A stretch of 64,000 nucleotides of DNA. It comes from Phycisphaerae bacterium (lineage in GTDB: Bacteria > Planctomycetota > Phycisphaerae > Sedimentisphaerales > Anaerobacaceae). A program made the position numbers and the translations under genes. Of the stretch, positions 1 through 8,956 are shown in pieces. Each line of letters begins with the position of its first letter. The first letter of the stretch is position 1. The notes beneath the pieces were generated by a model, which did no database searches, was not told the DNA's origin, and was given only the letters and a program-made list of their open reading frames with translations. Location of the stretch: the NCBI GenBank assembly GCA_028714255.1, contig JAQTMR010000002.1:144544-208543 (forward strand). Direction: 5' to 3'.

Positions 1-222
1 ATGTATTTTGTTATATTTCAGCCGATTCTTTCGGCGACGGAGAACGTACTTGTCTCTGAGGCGGCGATAGTAGTTGTAGAAGGGGTTTTCATTAAAATGT
101 TAAGCTCGTTCGACACCTTTCGGCTGGAAGATTTCAAGGGATTGAGGTGGCGAACCGCATTTATAGTTGCCGCTATGGGCAATCTGCTTTCGTATTACAG
201 CGGTGATATAATCAGCGGTTAA
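1..222 (+). CDS. C-terminal part of a membrane protein truncated by the window edge
   Basis: Open from base 1; hydrophobic pattern; stop at 222 followed by a strong hairpin. Confidence 0.4.
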   Translation: MYFVIFQPILSATENVLVSEAAIVVVEGVFIKMLSSFDTFRLEDFKGLRWRTAFIVAAMGNLLSYYSGDIISG

Positions 223-242
223 AAGGCTCACCATAAAAAGAG

Positions 243-274
243 ACGGAGCCGTTCCTCCTCCGGAACGACTCCGT
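243..274 (+). terminator. Terminator-like hairpin
   Basis: ACGGAGCCGTTCC / GGAACGACTCCGT, 13-bp stem with one mismatch and 6-nt loop, just after the ORF ending at 222. Confidence 0.5.
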
Positions 275-761
275 TATGTTTAGCAGAATCGGGAAGTCTT
301 TGGTTCGACTTAGCTTCCCATCAACCGAGAAGCCGATTCTGAAGATATTCGAAATCGGGCGGGTCCTTCTTCTCCTCTTCCCTATATCAGGTTTATATTG
401 GTTTATGAAGGCTCGCCCGATATCATTTTCTGATAATCAGGTAAGATTATCTGCAAAGAATATGCCAACGGCGAAAAATAAAAATGAAGAGATAAACGGA
501 ATTGTTTAACGGTTTGCAAGACAAGCAGTTACGTCCGAATATGTGTTCTACATCTTAAAACGAGCCAATGCCGAGGCCGGGCGTGATGTTGTTTTTTTGC
601 AACACCCAGTTTACGTAGTTAATCTATTTTTACATAAATTAAGTTTGTAAGGCCTTTATAGACAGGGGGATTCGGCGGATGTTTACAAAAAACAACATGG
701 TTGGGGGTAAAGTGAGACAATTGATGCTCGAACAGGGAGAAAATTTGTCTTTTAGGCCGAT

Positions 762-2774
762 TCAGGGGCGATGTTTAACGGAGGCAACACGATTGTTCCA
801 TCGGCAGAGCCATGAGCCGAAAAGGGTTTTTTTGCCGGCGTGCTTCTGGTTTAGCGGGAAGATGGTATCCTGCCTCCAGGCGGTAATCTCTTCGGTGATT
901 TCGGTGCATTGCTGCTCGGAGAGTTCTATGGGTGACAGTTCGAGGGGGTCGTCGCTTAAATCATAGACGGAGACCATATTTTTGTCCTCGGCGGCGGCAA
1001 GTTTTCCGGCTGGGTAATAGATGAATTTTCGATTTGCTTTTACGAAGCCTGACGGGCTTTGGCTGAGCCAGCCTGAGAAATAAACTTTGCGGTCGTCGGG
1101 TATTTGTCCGAGAGCATCGATGCCATCGAAGTCTGCGGCCTGTGTATCGAAACCTAACAGGGTCAGCAGTGTCGGGGCCAGGTCGATGGAGCTGACGGGT
1201 TGCGTTACGATGGTTTTCGGCTGAATCAGGGACGTTGCCCGCAGACAAAATGGTATTCGCAGGCTCTCATCGAATGGGATTCTCTCGTGGCCGAGGAGGC
1301 CATGCTCGCCGAAGGCTTCGCCGTGGTCCGAGATGACGCAGAGAATGGTTTTGTCGGTGAGGTTGAGTTTTGCAAGCTCGGCGTCGAGTTCGGAGAGGAA
1401 TTTGTCCGTGTAGGAAATAGTCTGCAGGTATTTGTCGAGCGGCTCTTTTGCGGGGGCGTCGAACCATTGCGAGACCTCGTAAGGGTCGTGGGTAACCGAG
1501 AGCATAAGCGTGAGGAAAAAAGGTTTGTCGTCTGATTTTATCCATTCGACTATTGGGTTCAGCATAACGAACTCGTCGCAGGCGAGGTAGCCGAGGAAGG
1601 CATCGGGGTTATTCGAATCGTCTCTTGCCCAGAATTTGTCGAAGCCGAGGTTGTGTACGAGGCCCGGGCGGGATTCGAAGTTTCCCTTTGCGGACTGGAA
1701 GAAAGCGGTTTTGTAATCGGCGTTTTGTTTGAGGATGGTTGCGAGGCTCGCGTAAGGTTTTTCGATGGGGACAGTTTCGGCGATATCCTGCGAGACCGAA
1801 GGCAGCCGGCCGGTAAGGAGGCTAAAGAGAACTTTTGTCGTGTGGGTAAGCGAGGAGCGAGCGTTTGTAAATTCGACGCCCTGCTCCGCGATAGATGCGA
1901 GATAGGGCGTTAGGTTATTTTGTTTATCATAGAGCGAGGTGTATTTGTATTGAACGCCTTCGAGTACGACAAGGACGACGTTGTAGTTTGCCCGGCGATG
2001 TTTGGGCGAGGGCGTAATTTTTAGTTCGTCGAAGGCGGGGATTTTTCGTTTTGCATCGGCGAAATCGGATTTCGTCAGGCGGGCGGAGCCCGGGAAAAGG
2101 ATAGATGTCACGGCCCTTAGCTGGCTGTTGTATCGCATATCTTCGGAGATGATTTGCATGGAGGATGAGCTTCGGCCGGTGAGTGAGGCGGGAGCGAGGG
2201 CTGCGACCAGGACGATGAGAACAGAGACAGTAATTCTGCCTGCAAAGAGTTTTCTGTTGTAATTTGGCAGCAGGGGTTTAGCAAGGACGTAAAAGAAAAA
2301 GGCCAGAGCGACTGCGCTGGGGACGATGAGGATTACAGCGGCGGCAGGTGATTTCGCAAGATTGACGCCGACGATAGATAGTGCGTTGATGGGGTCGCGG
2401 AACAGCGGCAGGAAGACGGTGGGCAGGAGCTGTGTTCCGGTTCTTATCAGCCAGCCTGCGTTCAGGACCGACCAGGTGCATAGGACAGCGGCGAAGATAC
2501 AAGTTGTTCGGATGGCCCATTTGCGGGGCCAGTAAAAACAGAGCAGCGCCAGGATGACTTCGATAATCAGCAGGACGGCGATGTCTGGGAGTATCCAGCC
2601 GAGGTATTCGCTGAGCATTTCGATGCGCAAGGCGTGAAAGAGTTTTACCGCGAGGGTGCAGAACAAGGCTCCGAACATAATAAGGCTGTATTCGCGCGGA
2701 GCCAACCATGCATACAGTCGGCGGACTGGATGCAGCGGTTTTATATTCGCAGCAGTTACTGAAGAGTCAGACAT
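762..2774 (-). CDS. Membrane-anchored sulfatase / LTA synthase-like (alkaline phosphatase superfamily) protein
   Basis: 670 aa; N-terminal TM segments then NVVLVVLEGVQ..., SLLTGRLPS, ISDHGEAFGEHGLLGHE motifs. Confidence 0.85.
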   Translation of the reverse strand: MSDSSVTAANIKPLHPVRRLYAWLAPREYSLIMFGALFCTLAVKLFHALRIEMLSEYLGWILPDIAVLLIIEVILALLCFYWPRKWAIRTTCIFAAVLCTWSVLNAGWLIRTGTQLLPTVFLPLFRDPINALSIVGVNLAKSPAAAVILIVPSAVALAFFFYVLAKPLLPNYNRKLFAGRITVSVLIVLVAALAPASLTGRSSSSMQIISEDMRYNSQLRAVTSILFPGSARLTKSDFADAKRKIPAFDELKITPSPKHRRANYNVVLVVLEGVQYKYTSLYDKQNNLTPYLASIAEQGVEFTNARSSLTHTTKVLFSLLTGRLPSVSQDIAETVPIEKPYASLATILKQNADYKTAFFQSAKGNFESRPGLVHNLGFDKFWARDDSNNPDAFLGYLACDEFVMLNPIVEWIKSDDKPFFLTLMLSVTHDPYEVSQWFDAPAKEPLDKYLQTISYTDKFLSELDAELAKLNLTDKTILCVISDHGEAFGEHGLLGHERIPFDESLRIPFCLRATSLIQPKTIVTQPVSSIDLAPTLLTLLGFDTQAADFDGIDALGQIPDDRKVYFSGWLSQSPSGFVKANRKFIYYPAGKLAAAEDKNMVSVYDLSDDPLELSPIELSEQQCTEITEEITAWRQDTIFPLNQKHAGKKTLFGSWLCRWNNRVASVKHRP

Positions 2775-2849
2775 AGTGCGCCAAAATACTAAAAGCTGGT
2801 GCTAATAGCAAGAGGATAGCACTGCGCCTGGTTCTCGCCATTCCGGGAG

Positions 2850-3674
2850 TTATTTGTTTATCGAGGAGTAAACCTTTAAGAAGGAGTCGGAATAAATTTG
2901 CTTGTTCATCAGCATTTCGGCGGTGGCGAGGATGTTCATAAGCCTTTCGTCGAAGACGTCGGCGATGGCCGAATCCAGGCCGTGAGAGACCGCCATGGCG
3001 AGAAAGGTACTGTTTATCAGGCTCCTTTGGGTTGTCCCCTGCGAAACGTTCGAAAGGCCTATGGTGATATGCGGAGCAGGCTCGGCGAGGATTGTTATCT
3101 GGTCCATAGCGGCGAGGATGTTGGTCGGCTGAATCTGAGCGTTGGGGACTTTGACGGGCAGAATGATTGGGTCGATGAATAATCGCTGGGTATCGAAGCC
3201 AAGCTCGACGGCTTTTGAAATTATTTCGGCGGCTATCGCAACGCGCGTATCGATATCCTGAGGGACACCGTTTTTGTCCATAGTCAGAGCAATAATGGCT
3301 GACTTTGGTCCGGCGTTTTTGGCCAGTTCGATATATTTATCAAGAATTTCCTCGTCGTTTTTTTTGTTCAGGGGGGATGAATTTAGAAGAATGCCTGGTT
3401 CGGTATTTGCGACCTTTAGTCCCGCGGCGATGACGTCTATTTTTTGTGAGTCGAGGCACAGCGGAGTGGAGCAGGTTTCCTGGATAGTTTCAACGAGCCA
3501 TTGCATCGCAGCCTGCTGGTCTGCGGCGGCAGTGCCGACGTTTACGTCGAGGTAAGTTGCGCCGGCGTCGGTTTGCCTTTTGGCGAGGTCCTGAATGACT
3601 TTTTTATTTTTATCTGCGATGGCCTGCTTAACATCGATGAACATTCCATTGATTCGTTCTGCAATGAGCAACAT
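2850..3674 (-). CDS. acsE: Methyltetrahydrofolate:corrinoid/iron-sulfur protein methyltransferase
   Basis: 274 aa pterin-binding fold: AERINGMF, YLDVNVGT, LCLDSQKIDV, GLSNVSQG; located in acs cluster. Confidence 0.9.
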   Translation of the reverse strand: MLLIAERINGMFIDVKQAIADKNKKVIQDLAKRQTDAGATYLDVNVGTAAADQQAAMQWLVETIQETCSTPLCLDSQKIDVIAAGLKVANTEPGILLNSSPLNKKNDEEILDKYIELAKNAGPKSAIIALTMDKNGVPQDIDTRVAIAAEIISKAVELGFDTQRLFIDPIILPVKVPNAQIQPTNILAAMDQITILAEPAPHITIGLSNVSQGTTQRSLINSTFLAMAVSHGLDSAIADVFDERLMNILATAEMLMNKQIYSDSFLKVYSSINK

Positions 3675-3704
3675 AGAAGTCTCCTATCCGGCTACGGCCT
3701 CAGC

Positions 3705-4673
3705 CTACGCCGAGACACGTTTCCAAATCTGGTTGATGAAATTTTTTACGGCGGCGACTGCTCGCGGGTGCCTCATTCGGATTATGTCTGCGCCTGCCTG
3801 GAGCAGACAGATTGCGGTGGCGGCCTCCCACATCGGGCCGCGGTCCTCGACGTTTCCCCAGCCGGGGGCGTCGGCGAGCCTGGCTTCTTTGACGCGCCAG
3901 GCTTCGTAGCCGACATCGCAGATGGCGGGCATCGCCATCATCTTGTCACCTGCGAGTGCGGCGAGGCGCTGGCGTTCCTGAATCGAATATGAATACTCTA
4001 TCCCGTAGCCCAACGCTCCGGTATCCTGAAACGTTACTATTTTTTCGAGCGGGAAACCCATATCCGAGACCAGTATGTTGACTTGTTTTCCGATGTTGAT
4101 GTCCAGAGGCGCTTCGGTAATAAGATTGTGCCCATCGGCGAGAGCGACGGCGGTAATAGATTTGTAGTTGTCTTGTTCGGCGGCGCCGAGGAGGCAGTTC
4201 TGGCCTTTCGCGGCTTCGCTTATTTTGGGTATAATTTGATTATCTTTCTCGTTGTTGCCGCAGCCCCATAGTATAAGAGGGACACCGACGGCTTTAAGGA
4301 CGTCTTCGGTAACTTTGACCGCGGCAGCAGCATCCTTATTTGCTTTGTCAGGGTGGATTCCGTCGAATTTGACGCAGATTAAGTCGGCGCCGAATTCGTT
4401 CACGGCCTTTTTCGCCCAGTCTGCGGGATTTTTAATGACATCTTTGTATGGTTCGATGAGGATATCAGGCCAGTCTTCTGGCGGGACATCCATTATGTCA
4501 ATAGCGATGACGGGTTTTTCGCCGGCGTCTTCGGCAGAGCCGGCATAGACGACATTGCGCGCGCCGCCAACGGTTATTGTCGAGGTTCGGGAGCCGCCGG
4601 TGTCTTTGGTTGAGCCGAGCGTAATCCTGTTTACCGAGCCGGCAAAACTTTCTAAAACTTCAGGGACTGGCAT
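3705..4673 (-). CDS. acsD: CODH/ACS complex delta subunit (corrinoid protein small subunit)
   Basis: 322 aa; ITLGSTKDTGGSRTSTITVGG, VFDIMDVP-like and FGADLICVKFDGIHPD motifs; adjacent to acsE. Confidence 0.92.
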   Translation of the reverse strand: MPVPEVLESFAGSVNRITLGSTKDTGGSRTSTITVGGARNVVYAGSAEDAGEKPVIAIDIMDVPPEDWPDILIEPYKDVIKNPADWAKKAVNEFGADLICVKFDGIHPDKANKDAAAAVKVTEDVLKAVGVPLILWGCGNNEKDNQIIPKISEAAKGQNCLLGAAEQDNYKSITAVALADGHNLITEAPLDINIGKQVNILVSDMGFPLEKIVTFQDTGALGYGIEYSYSIQERQRLAALAGDKMMAMPAICDVGYEAWRVKEARLADAPGWGNVEDRGPMWEAATAICLLQAGADIIRMRHPRAVAAVKNFINQIWKRVSA

Positions 4674-4693
4674 TTATAATTCTCCAAGTTTAG

Positions 4694-4748
4694 TAGTTAG
4701 TAACTGGTAAATTGGTAACTGGTAACTGGTAACTGGTAATTGGTAATT
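4694..4748. repeat. Heptameric tandem repeat (TAACTGG)n
   Basis: TAACTGG TAAATTGG TAACTGG TAACTGG TAACTGG TAATTGG in the acsD-cooC spacer. Confidence 0.9.
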
Positions 4749-4753
4749 ATCAT

Positions 4754-5488
4754 TTATCCTTTATTTAGTTCTTGTTCAAGTATTTTTTTAATTGCCGAGA
4801 ACGCGGGGCCGGCTTCTTCGAGGTCGAATACAGTTTTGCCCTGCATCGAGGCATCGGAAACAGCTTTATCGAAAGGGACACAGCCGATGGTTTCGATGCT
4901 GTCGATGTTTTTCGCGGTTTCGGTTCTGTTCCATATAATACCGATTTTTTTCGCTGAGATAGGCAAATCTTTGACGAGGTCAACGATTCTTTTTGCGGTG
5001 GCGATTCCGAGCGGAGTCGGTTCAGTAATGATGAAGAGGAAATCGACGTTGTTAGTTGTCCGCCGGGATAGGTGCTCCATACCGGCTTCGTTGTCTATGA
5101 CGACGAAGTCATATGAGGAGCTTAACTTGTTGAGGAACTGGCGGAGCAGATTATTCGCGGCGCAGTAGCAGGATGGGCCTTCGGGTCGGCCCATAGTAAG
5201 CAAATCGAAACCTTTAGCTTCGGTGATTGCCTGCTGGATGCCGTATTCGAAGGATTGTACCCTGCTTACGCCGGTGTTGTCGGGCGTTTTTGTGCGTGCC
5301 TGCTCGCGGATTTCGGCAATAGTTCCGTGCGGCGGAGTCCCCATTGTCAGGCCGAGGCAGGAATTCGGGTCGGCATCGACGGCTAAGACGGTCTTGCCGC
5401 GGTGCTGCAATAGAAATCGAATAATCATAGCGGCCAGGGAAGTTTTCCCTGAGCCTCCTTTTCCGCTTACGGCGATGGTTATGGGCAT
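4754..5488 (-). CDS. cooC: CODH/ACS nickel-insertion ATPase CooC/AcsF family
   Basis: 244 aa; deviant Walker A SGKGGSGKTS, AVDADPNSCLG; in acs cluster. Confidence 0.9.
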   Translation of the reverse strand: MPITIAVSGKGGSGKTSLAAMIIRFLLQHRGKTVLAVDADPNSCLGLTMGTPPHGTIAEIREQARTKTPDNTGVSRVQSFEYGIQQAITEAKGFDLLTMGRPEGPSCYCAANNLLRQFLNKLSSSYDFVVIDNEAGMEHLSRRTTNNVDFLFIITEPTPLGIATAKRIVDLVKDLPISAKKIGIIWNRTETAKNIDSIETIGCVPFDKAVSDASMQGKTVFDLEEAGPAFSAIKKILEQELNKG

Positions 5489-5503
5489 ATTTGCTCCTTA
5501 TAT

Positions 5504-7417
5504 TTATAAAGTTTTTGTCGGTGGGTTTTTTACCGACGGGAAAAGAGATAAATCCGTATGGGGCAGGAAACCTGCCTTGATAAATTCATCCATATATCCC
5601 GGATGGCTCATTAAATCGAAATAGGTCATACTTTCGGCGATTTTTTCGGCGGTATCGAGGGCTTTTCGGCTGAGTAAAACCGTCTTTGCGCCCGCGATAG
5701 AGGTATTACCGACAAACTGAATCTTCTCGATGGGTACATCAGGCAGCATTCCGATAGTGACAGCCTGTTTGACATTGAGGAAGTTTCCGAATCCGCCTGC
5801 GAGATAAATCGCGTCGAGGTCTTCCGGTCTGGTTTGGGTCGATTCCATAAGTACCCGGATAGCGGCGAAGACGCCGGCCTTGGAACGGACGAGATTGTTA
5901 ATGTCGGGCTGGGTTATTACGATTTCCTGATGTTCGCTGTCGGAGGGGACCAGTTGAAACTGCTGTCCTTCGTCGCCTTCTGTCAGGCGTTTATCGCCTT
6001 TGGGCTGGAATCGCCCGGTTCGGTCTATGATTCCTGCTGCAAATAATTCTGCGAGGGTATCTAAAAGCCCTGAGCCGCACAAGCCTACGGGATGGGTGTT
6101 TCCGATGGTTTTAAACTCGACGGAGCCGTCGGGGAGGATGCTGAGTTTTTCAATTGCGCCGGCTCCGGCTCTGGTTCCGTGCTTTACTCCGCTTCCTTCG
6201 AAGGCGGGCCCGGCTGAACTCGAGGCACAGACGAGCCAGTCGCTATTGCCGAGGACTATTTCGCCGTTTGTTCCGATATCGACGAGAAGCGAGACGGTTT
6301 TTTTTGTATACATTCTGGTGGCGAGGACTCCGGCGACGATGTCACTGCCGACATAGGCGGCGACGCCCGGCAGGCAATACAGCAAGCCTCGTTTATTTAT
6401 CCGCAGGCCGATTTCGGCGGCCCGGATTGGGGGGACAGAGCCTGCCGAGGCGACGTAAGGTTCTCTGCGTATCCGCGTCGGGTCGAGATTGAGCAGGAAG
6501 TGAATCATCGCGGTGTTTCCGGAACAGACAATCGCGGTTATATCATGCAAATCGATTTTCTGTCTCGAGGCTAAAGTTGCGATGAGATTATTTATATCGC
6601 TGACGGCGCGATTTTGCATCTCGTCGAAGGCGTCGTTTTCCTCGGCGTACATTATTCTGCGGATATAGTCTTCGCCGAAATTTATCTGGCTGTTATATAC
6701 GGCCTCGGTGTCTATTGTTGAGCCGGTGGTCAAATCGAGCAGATGTGCAACGACGGTGGTGGTGCCGAGGTCAACGGCGACGGCGAAATTTGTTTTGCAT
6801 CGGCATCCCTGCTCGACTTCGAGGACTTCGGCAGTTCCGCCCCTTCGGGCGATTGTCGCAGCGACTTTGTAATCGGCTTCGACGAGCAGTGCCGAAAGAG
6901 CCTTTAGGACACGCAGCCCGGTCTGCATTATGGGTGCATCAATCTGCTCTCGTATTGCCGTACACAGTCTTTCATGGTCGGCGGTATGGTCGCTTACCGT
7001 CGGCGGGGACATCTGGAGGCAGATTTTGCGAACCAGCGGGTCAAACTTAAAGACGCCCTCTGTCTTATCGGCAAGTTTACTGCCGGCGTCGGTGTCGGTT
7101 AGTATTTGAGAAGCCTGCAGGGTGTGCGAGGCAGGGACAGTTACGGTCATATCCGAAAGTATTTTTGTCTGGCAGGCGAGAACGACGTTTTTGCTGATTT
7201 CATCGGTGGTAAGCAAAGTGGTCGGTCTGCTTTGAAATTGTCCGCGGTCGATGGTTACTTTACATTTTCCGCAATAGCCGTCTCCACCGCAGATGCTGGT
7301 TAAATAGATACCGGCCTTGCGGGCGGCTTCAAGCAGAGTAGTTTCCTTCGGGACTTCTATTTTCAGTCCGCTCGGCTCGAAATTGACCAGATATTTCTTC
7401 TTTTTGGCCTGCTCCAT
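5504..7417 (-). CDS. acsV: ASKHA-domain ferredoxin, corrinoid activation/regeneration protein
   Basis: 637 aa; N-terminal 2Fe-2S CGGDGYCGKC, AVDLGTTTVVAHLLDL ATPase motif, acs-cluster context. Confidence 0.9.
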   Translation of the reverse strand: MEQAKKKKYLVNFEPSGLKIEVPKETTLLEAARKAGIYLTSICGGDGYCGKCKVTIDRGQFQSRPTTLLTTDEISKNVVLACQTKILSDMTVTVPASHTLQASQILTDTDAGSKLADKTEGVFKFDPLVRKICLQMSPPTVSDHTADHERLCTAIREQIDAPIMQTGLRVLKALSALLVEADYKVAATIARRGGTAEVLEVEQGCRCKTNFAVAVDLGTTTVVAHLLDLTTGSTIDTEAVYNSQINFGEDYIRRIMYAEENDAFDEMQNRAVSDINNLIATLASRQKIDLHDITAIVCSGNTAMIHFLLNLDPTRIRREPYVASAGSVPPIRAAEIGLRINKRGLLYCLPGVAAYVGSDIVAGVLATRMYTKKTVSLLVDIGTNGEIVLGNSDWLVCASSSAGPAFEGSGVKHGTRAGAGAIEKLSILPDGSVEFKTIGNTHPVGLCGSGLLDTLAELFAAGIIDRTGRFQPKGDKRLTEGDEGQQFQLVPSDSEHQEIVITQPDINNLVRSKAGVFAAIRVLMESTQTRPEDLDAIYLAGGFGNFLNVKQAVTIGMLPDVPIEKIQFVGNTSIAGAKTVLLSRKALDTAEKIAESMTYFDLMSHPGYMDEFIKAGFLPHTDLSLFPSVKNPPTKTL

Positions 7418-7426
7418 ATAATTTTT

Positions 7427-7535
7427 TCACCGCTGAGTTCGCAGAGAACGCTGAGTTTTTATTTTTATTAATCCTACATTTGACGAATTTATATTTAGCT
7501 GTTTCTCTGCGGGCTTTGCGTGCTCCGCGGTTAAT
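7427..7535. repeat. Inverted intergenic repeat in acsC-acsV spacer
   Basis: TTCACCGCTGAGTTCGCAGAGAACGCTGAG versus rc of CTCTGCGGGCTTTGCGTGCTCCGCGGTTAAT. Confidence 0.7.
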
Positions 7536-7543
7536 CCTTTATT

Positions 7544-8878
7544 CTATTTCCAGACTTCTTTGAGGTATTTAGGCAGCATCGAACTTTCTCTTGGGCCGAC
7601 CATAACTTCCCAATTAGTTGCTTCTTCGAGTTTACCGCTCATCACCGCAACATAACCTGGGATTATCAATTTACGGTGCTTGACGAGGTCCTGGACGTTG
7701 CATTTGGTCATGGCGTCTGCCACTATCTTTTCGTTCAGCTTGTCGCCGGAGTAAGCGGTCAAAACGGAAGTGCCTTCTGTATCGACGACGAGTATGTAGC
7801 TGGGTACACGACTTGCCTCGACGTCGGACTCGACGGTGTAATAAGTCAGCGAGAAGTTCGTAGTGAACAGCACGGGAGAGTTTTCATCGGGTTCGCCGAC
7901 GGTATAGATTTTCGGCTCGACCTGGACAGGTTTCTGCGGGTCGGTGAATATATTCATTACGGCTGTGGCGATGGGCAGAAAGACATACTGCTCGACGGTA
8001 TCGAGCGCCACGACGCCGGAGTATTTGCAGGCCAGGCCTACAGCGGCGGCGGCCTGTTGGTCGGCGTCGCCGGCGACAAAGGAAATAGTCGGATAGCCTA
8101 ACGGCCTGAATACTTTTTTGAGCGAGAGCACCCGCATCCGCGAGAGATTATATAATTTATCCCGGAGGGTCTCGGTCTGGAGATTGAGGACGATGTCTTC
8201 GATGCCGAGCGATTTGATTTTTTCTGTAAGGCCACAGAGGCTTTCGAGCGAATCGGCCTTTGCGACGATTGGGCATTTGTTTTCTTTGGCGATTTTTGCC
8301 ATTTCCTGTGCGTTATCGTTCGTAGCATTGGCGATAAGCGGGACAAACTTTGCGGTTTTGGCGACCGCGGCGGCCATCGCCTGTGGTGAATCTGAAACAA
8401 GGATTAAGGCAAATGGGCTGGACTGTGCGGCTGTTTCCGCGGCGGCGGCGAAGGCGTCGGCCTGGCCGCTATCGTTAATAACCGCTATGGCGCCGGCTCC
8501 GATTCGAACTCCGACGCGCTCAAACCGCAGTGCGTTTATGGCTTTAATTCGATTTTGCAAATCCGGGCCTGTGAGTTTATCCGAGATTGTCGCAGCAAGG
8601 ACGGTTGGGCTGTAGAATTTTTCTTCGTGCCGGAACATTACGGTTTCCTGACCAATCTGTACCTGATGGTCGCCGCTGCCGAAGACGACTTTTCGCATTG
8701 GAGGAGCCGCTGCGGCGGCGAGAGTATTTTTTGCTTCTTCAGAAACATCCGGGCAACTATCCAGTTTGGCGCGTTTCTGCGCGAGCTGCATGGCAAAGGC
8801 CAGACAAGTGGGCATGCCGCATTTTTTGCAGTTAGTTTTCGGTAAGAGCTTGAAAATTTCCAACCCTGTCAGCGCCAT
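7544..8878 (-). CDS. acsC: CODH/ACS complex gamma subunit (corrinoid protein large subunit)
   Basis: 444 aa; N-terminal 4Fe-4S motif NCKKCGMPTCLAFAMQLA; ILVVDTEGTSVLTAYSGDK C-terminus. Confidence 0.93.
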   Translation of the reverse strand: MALTGLEIFKLLPKTNCKKCGMPTCLAFAMQLAQKRAKLDSCPDVSEEAKNTLAAAAAPPMRKVVFGSGDHQVQIGQETVMFRHEEKFYSPTVLAATISDKLTGPDLQNRIKAINALRFERVGVRIGAGAIAVINDSGQADAFAAAAETAAQSSPFALILVSDSPQAMAAAVAKTAKFVPLIANATNDNAQEMAKIAKENKCPIVAKADSLESLCGLTEKIKSLGIEDIVLNLQTETLRDKLYNLSRMRVLSLKKVFRPLGYPTISFVAGDADQQAAAAVGLACKYSGVVALDTVEQYVFLPIATAVMNIFTDPQKPVQVEPKIYTVGEPDENSPVLFTTNFSLTYYTVESDVEASRVPSYILVVDTEGTSVLTAYSGDKLNEKIVADAMTKCNVQDLVKHRKLIIPGYVAVMSGKLEEATNWEVMVGPRESSMLPKYLKEVWK

Positions 8879-8956
8879 AATGTTTCCCTTACAAAATAAT
8901 AACAGATAAACGACGAATAACTAATCATATATCCATCCATGGGTTTTGACCAGTCT

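Noticed and set aside
276-509. 77-aa ORF
   Set aside because: Starts directly after a terminator-like hairpin with no SD and no recognisable domain.
4686-4750. CRISPR-like array
   Set aside because: Heptamer tandem repeat without spacers; no cas genes or 25-40-bp repeat units anywhere in the window.
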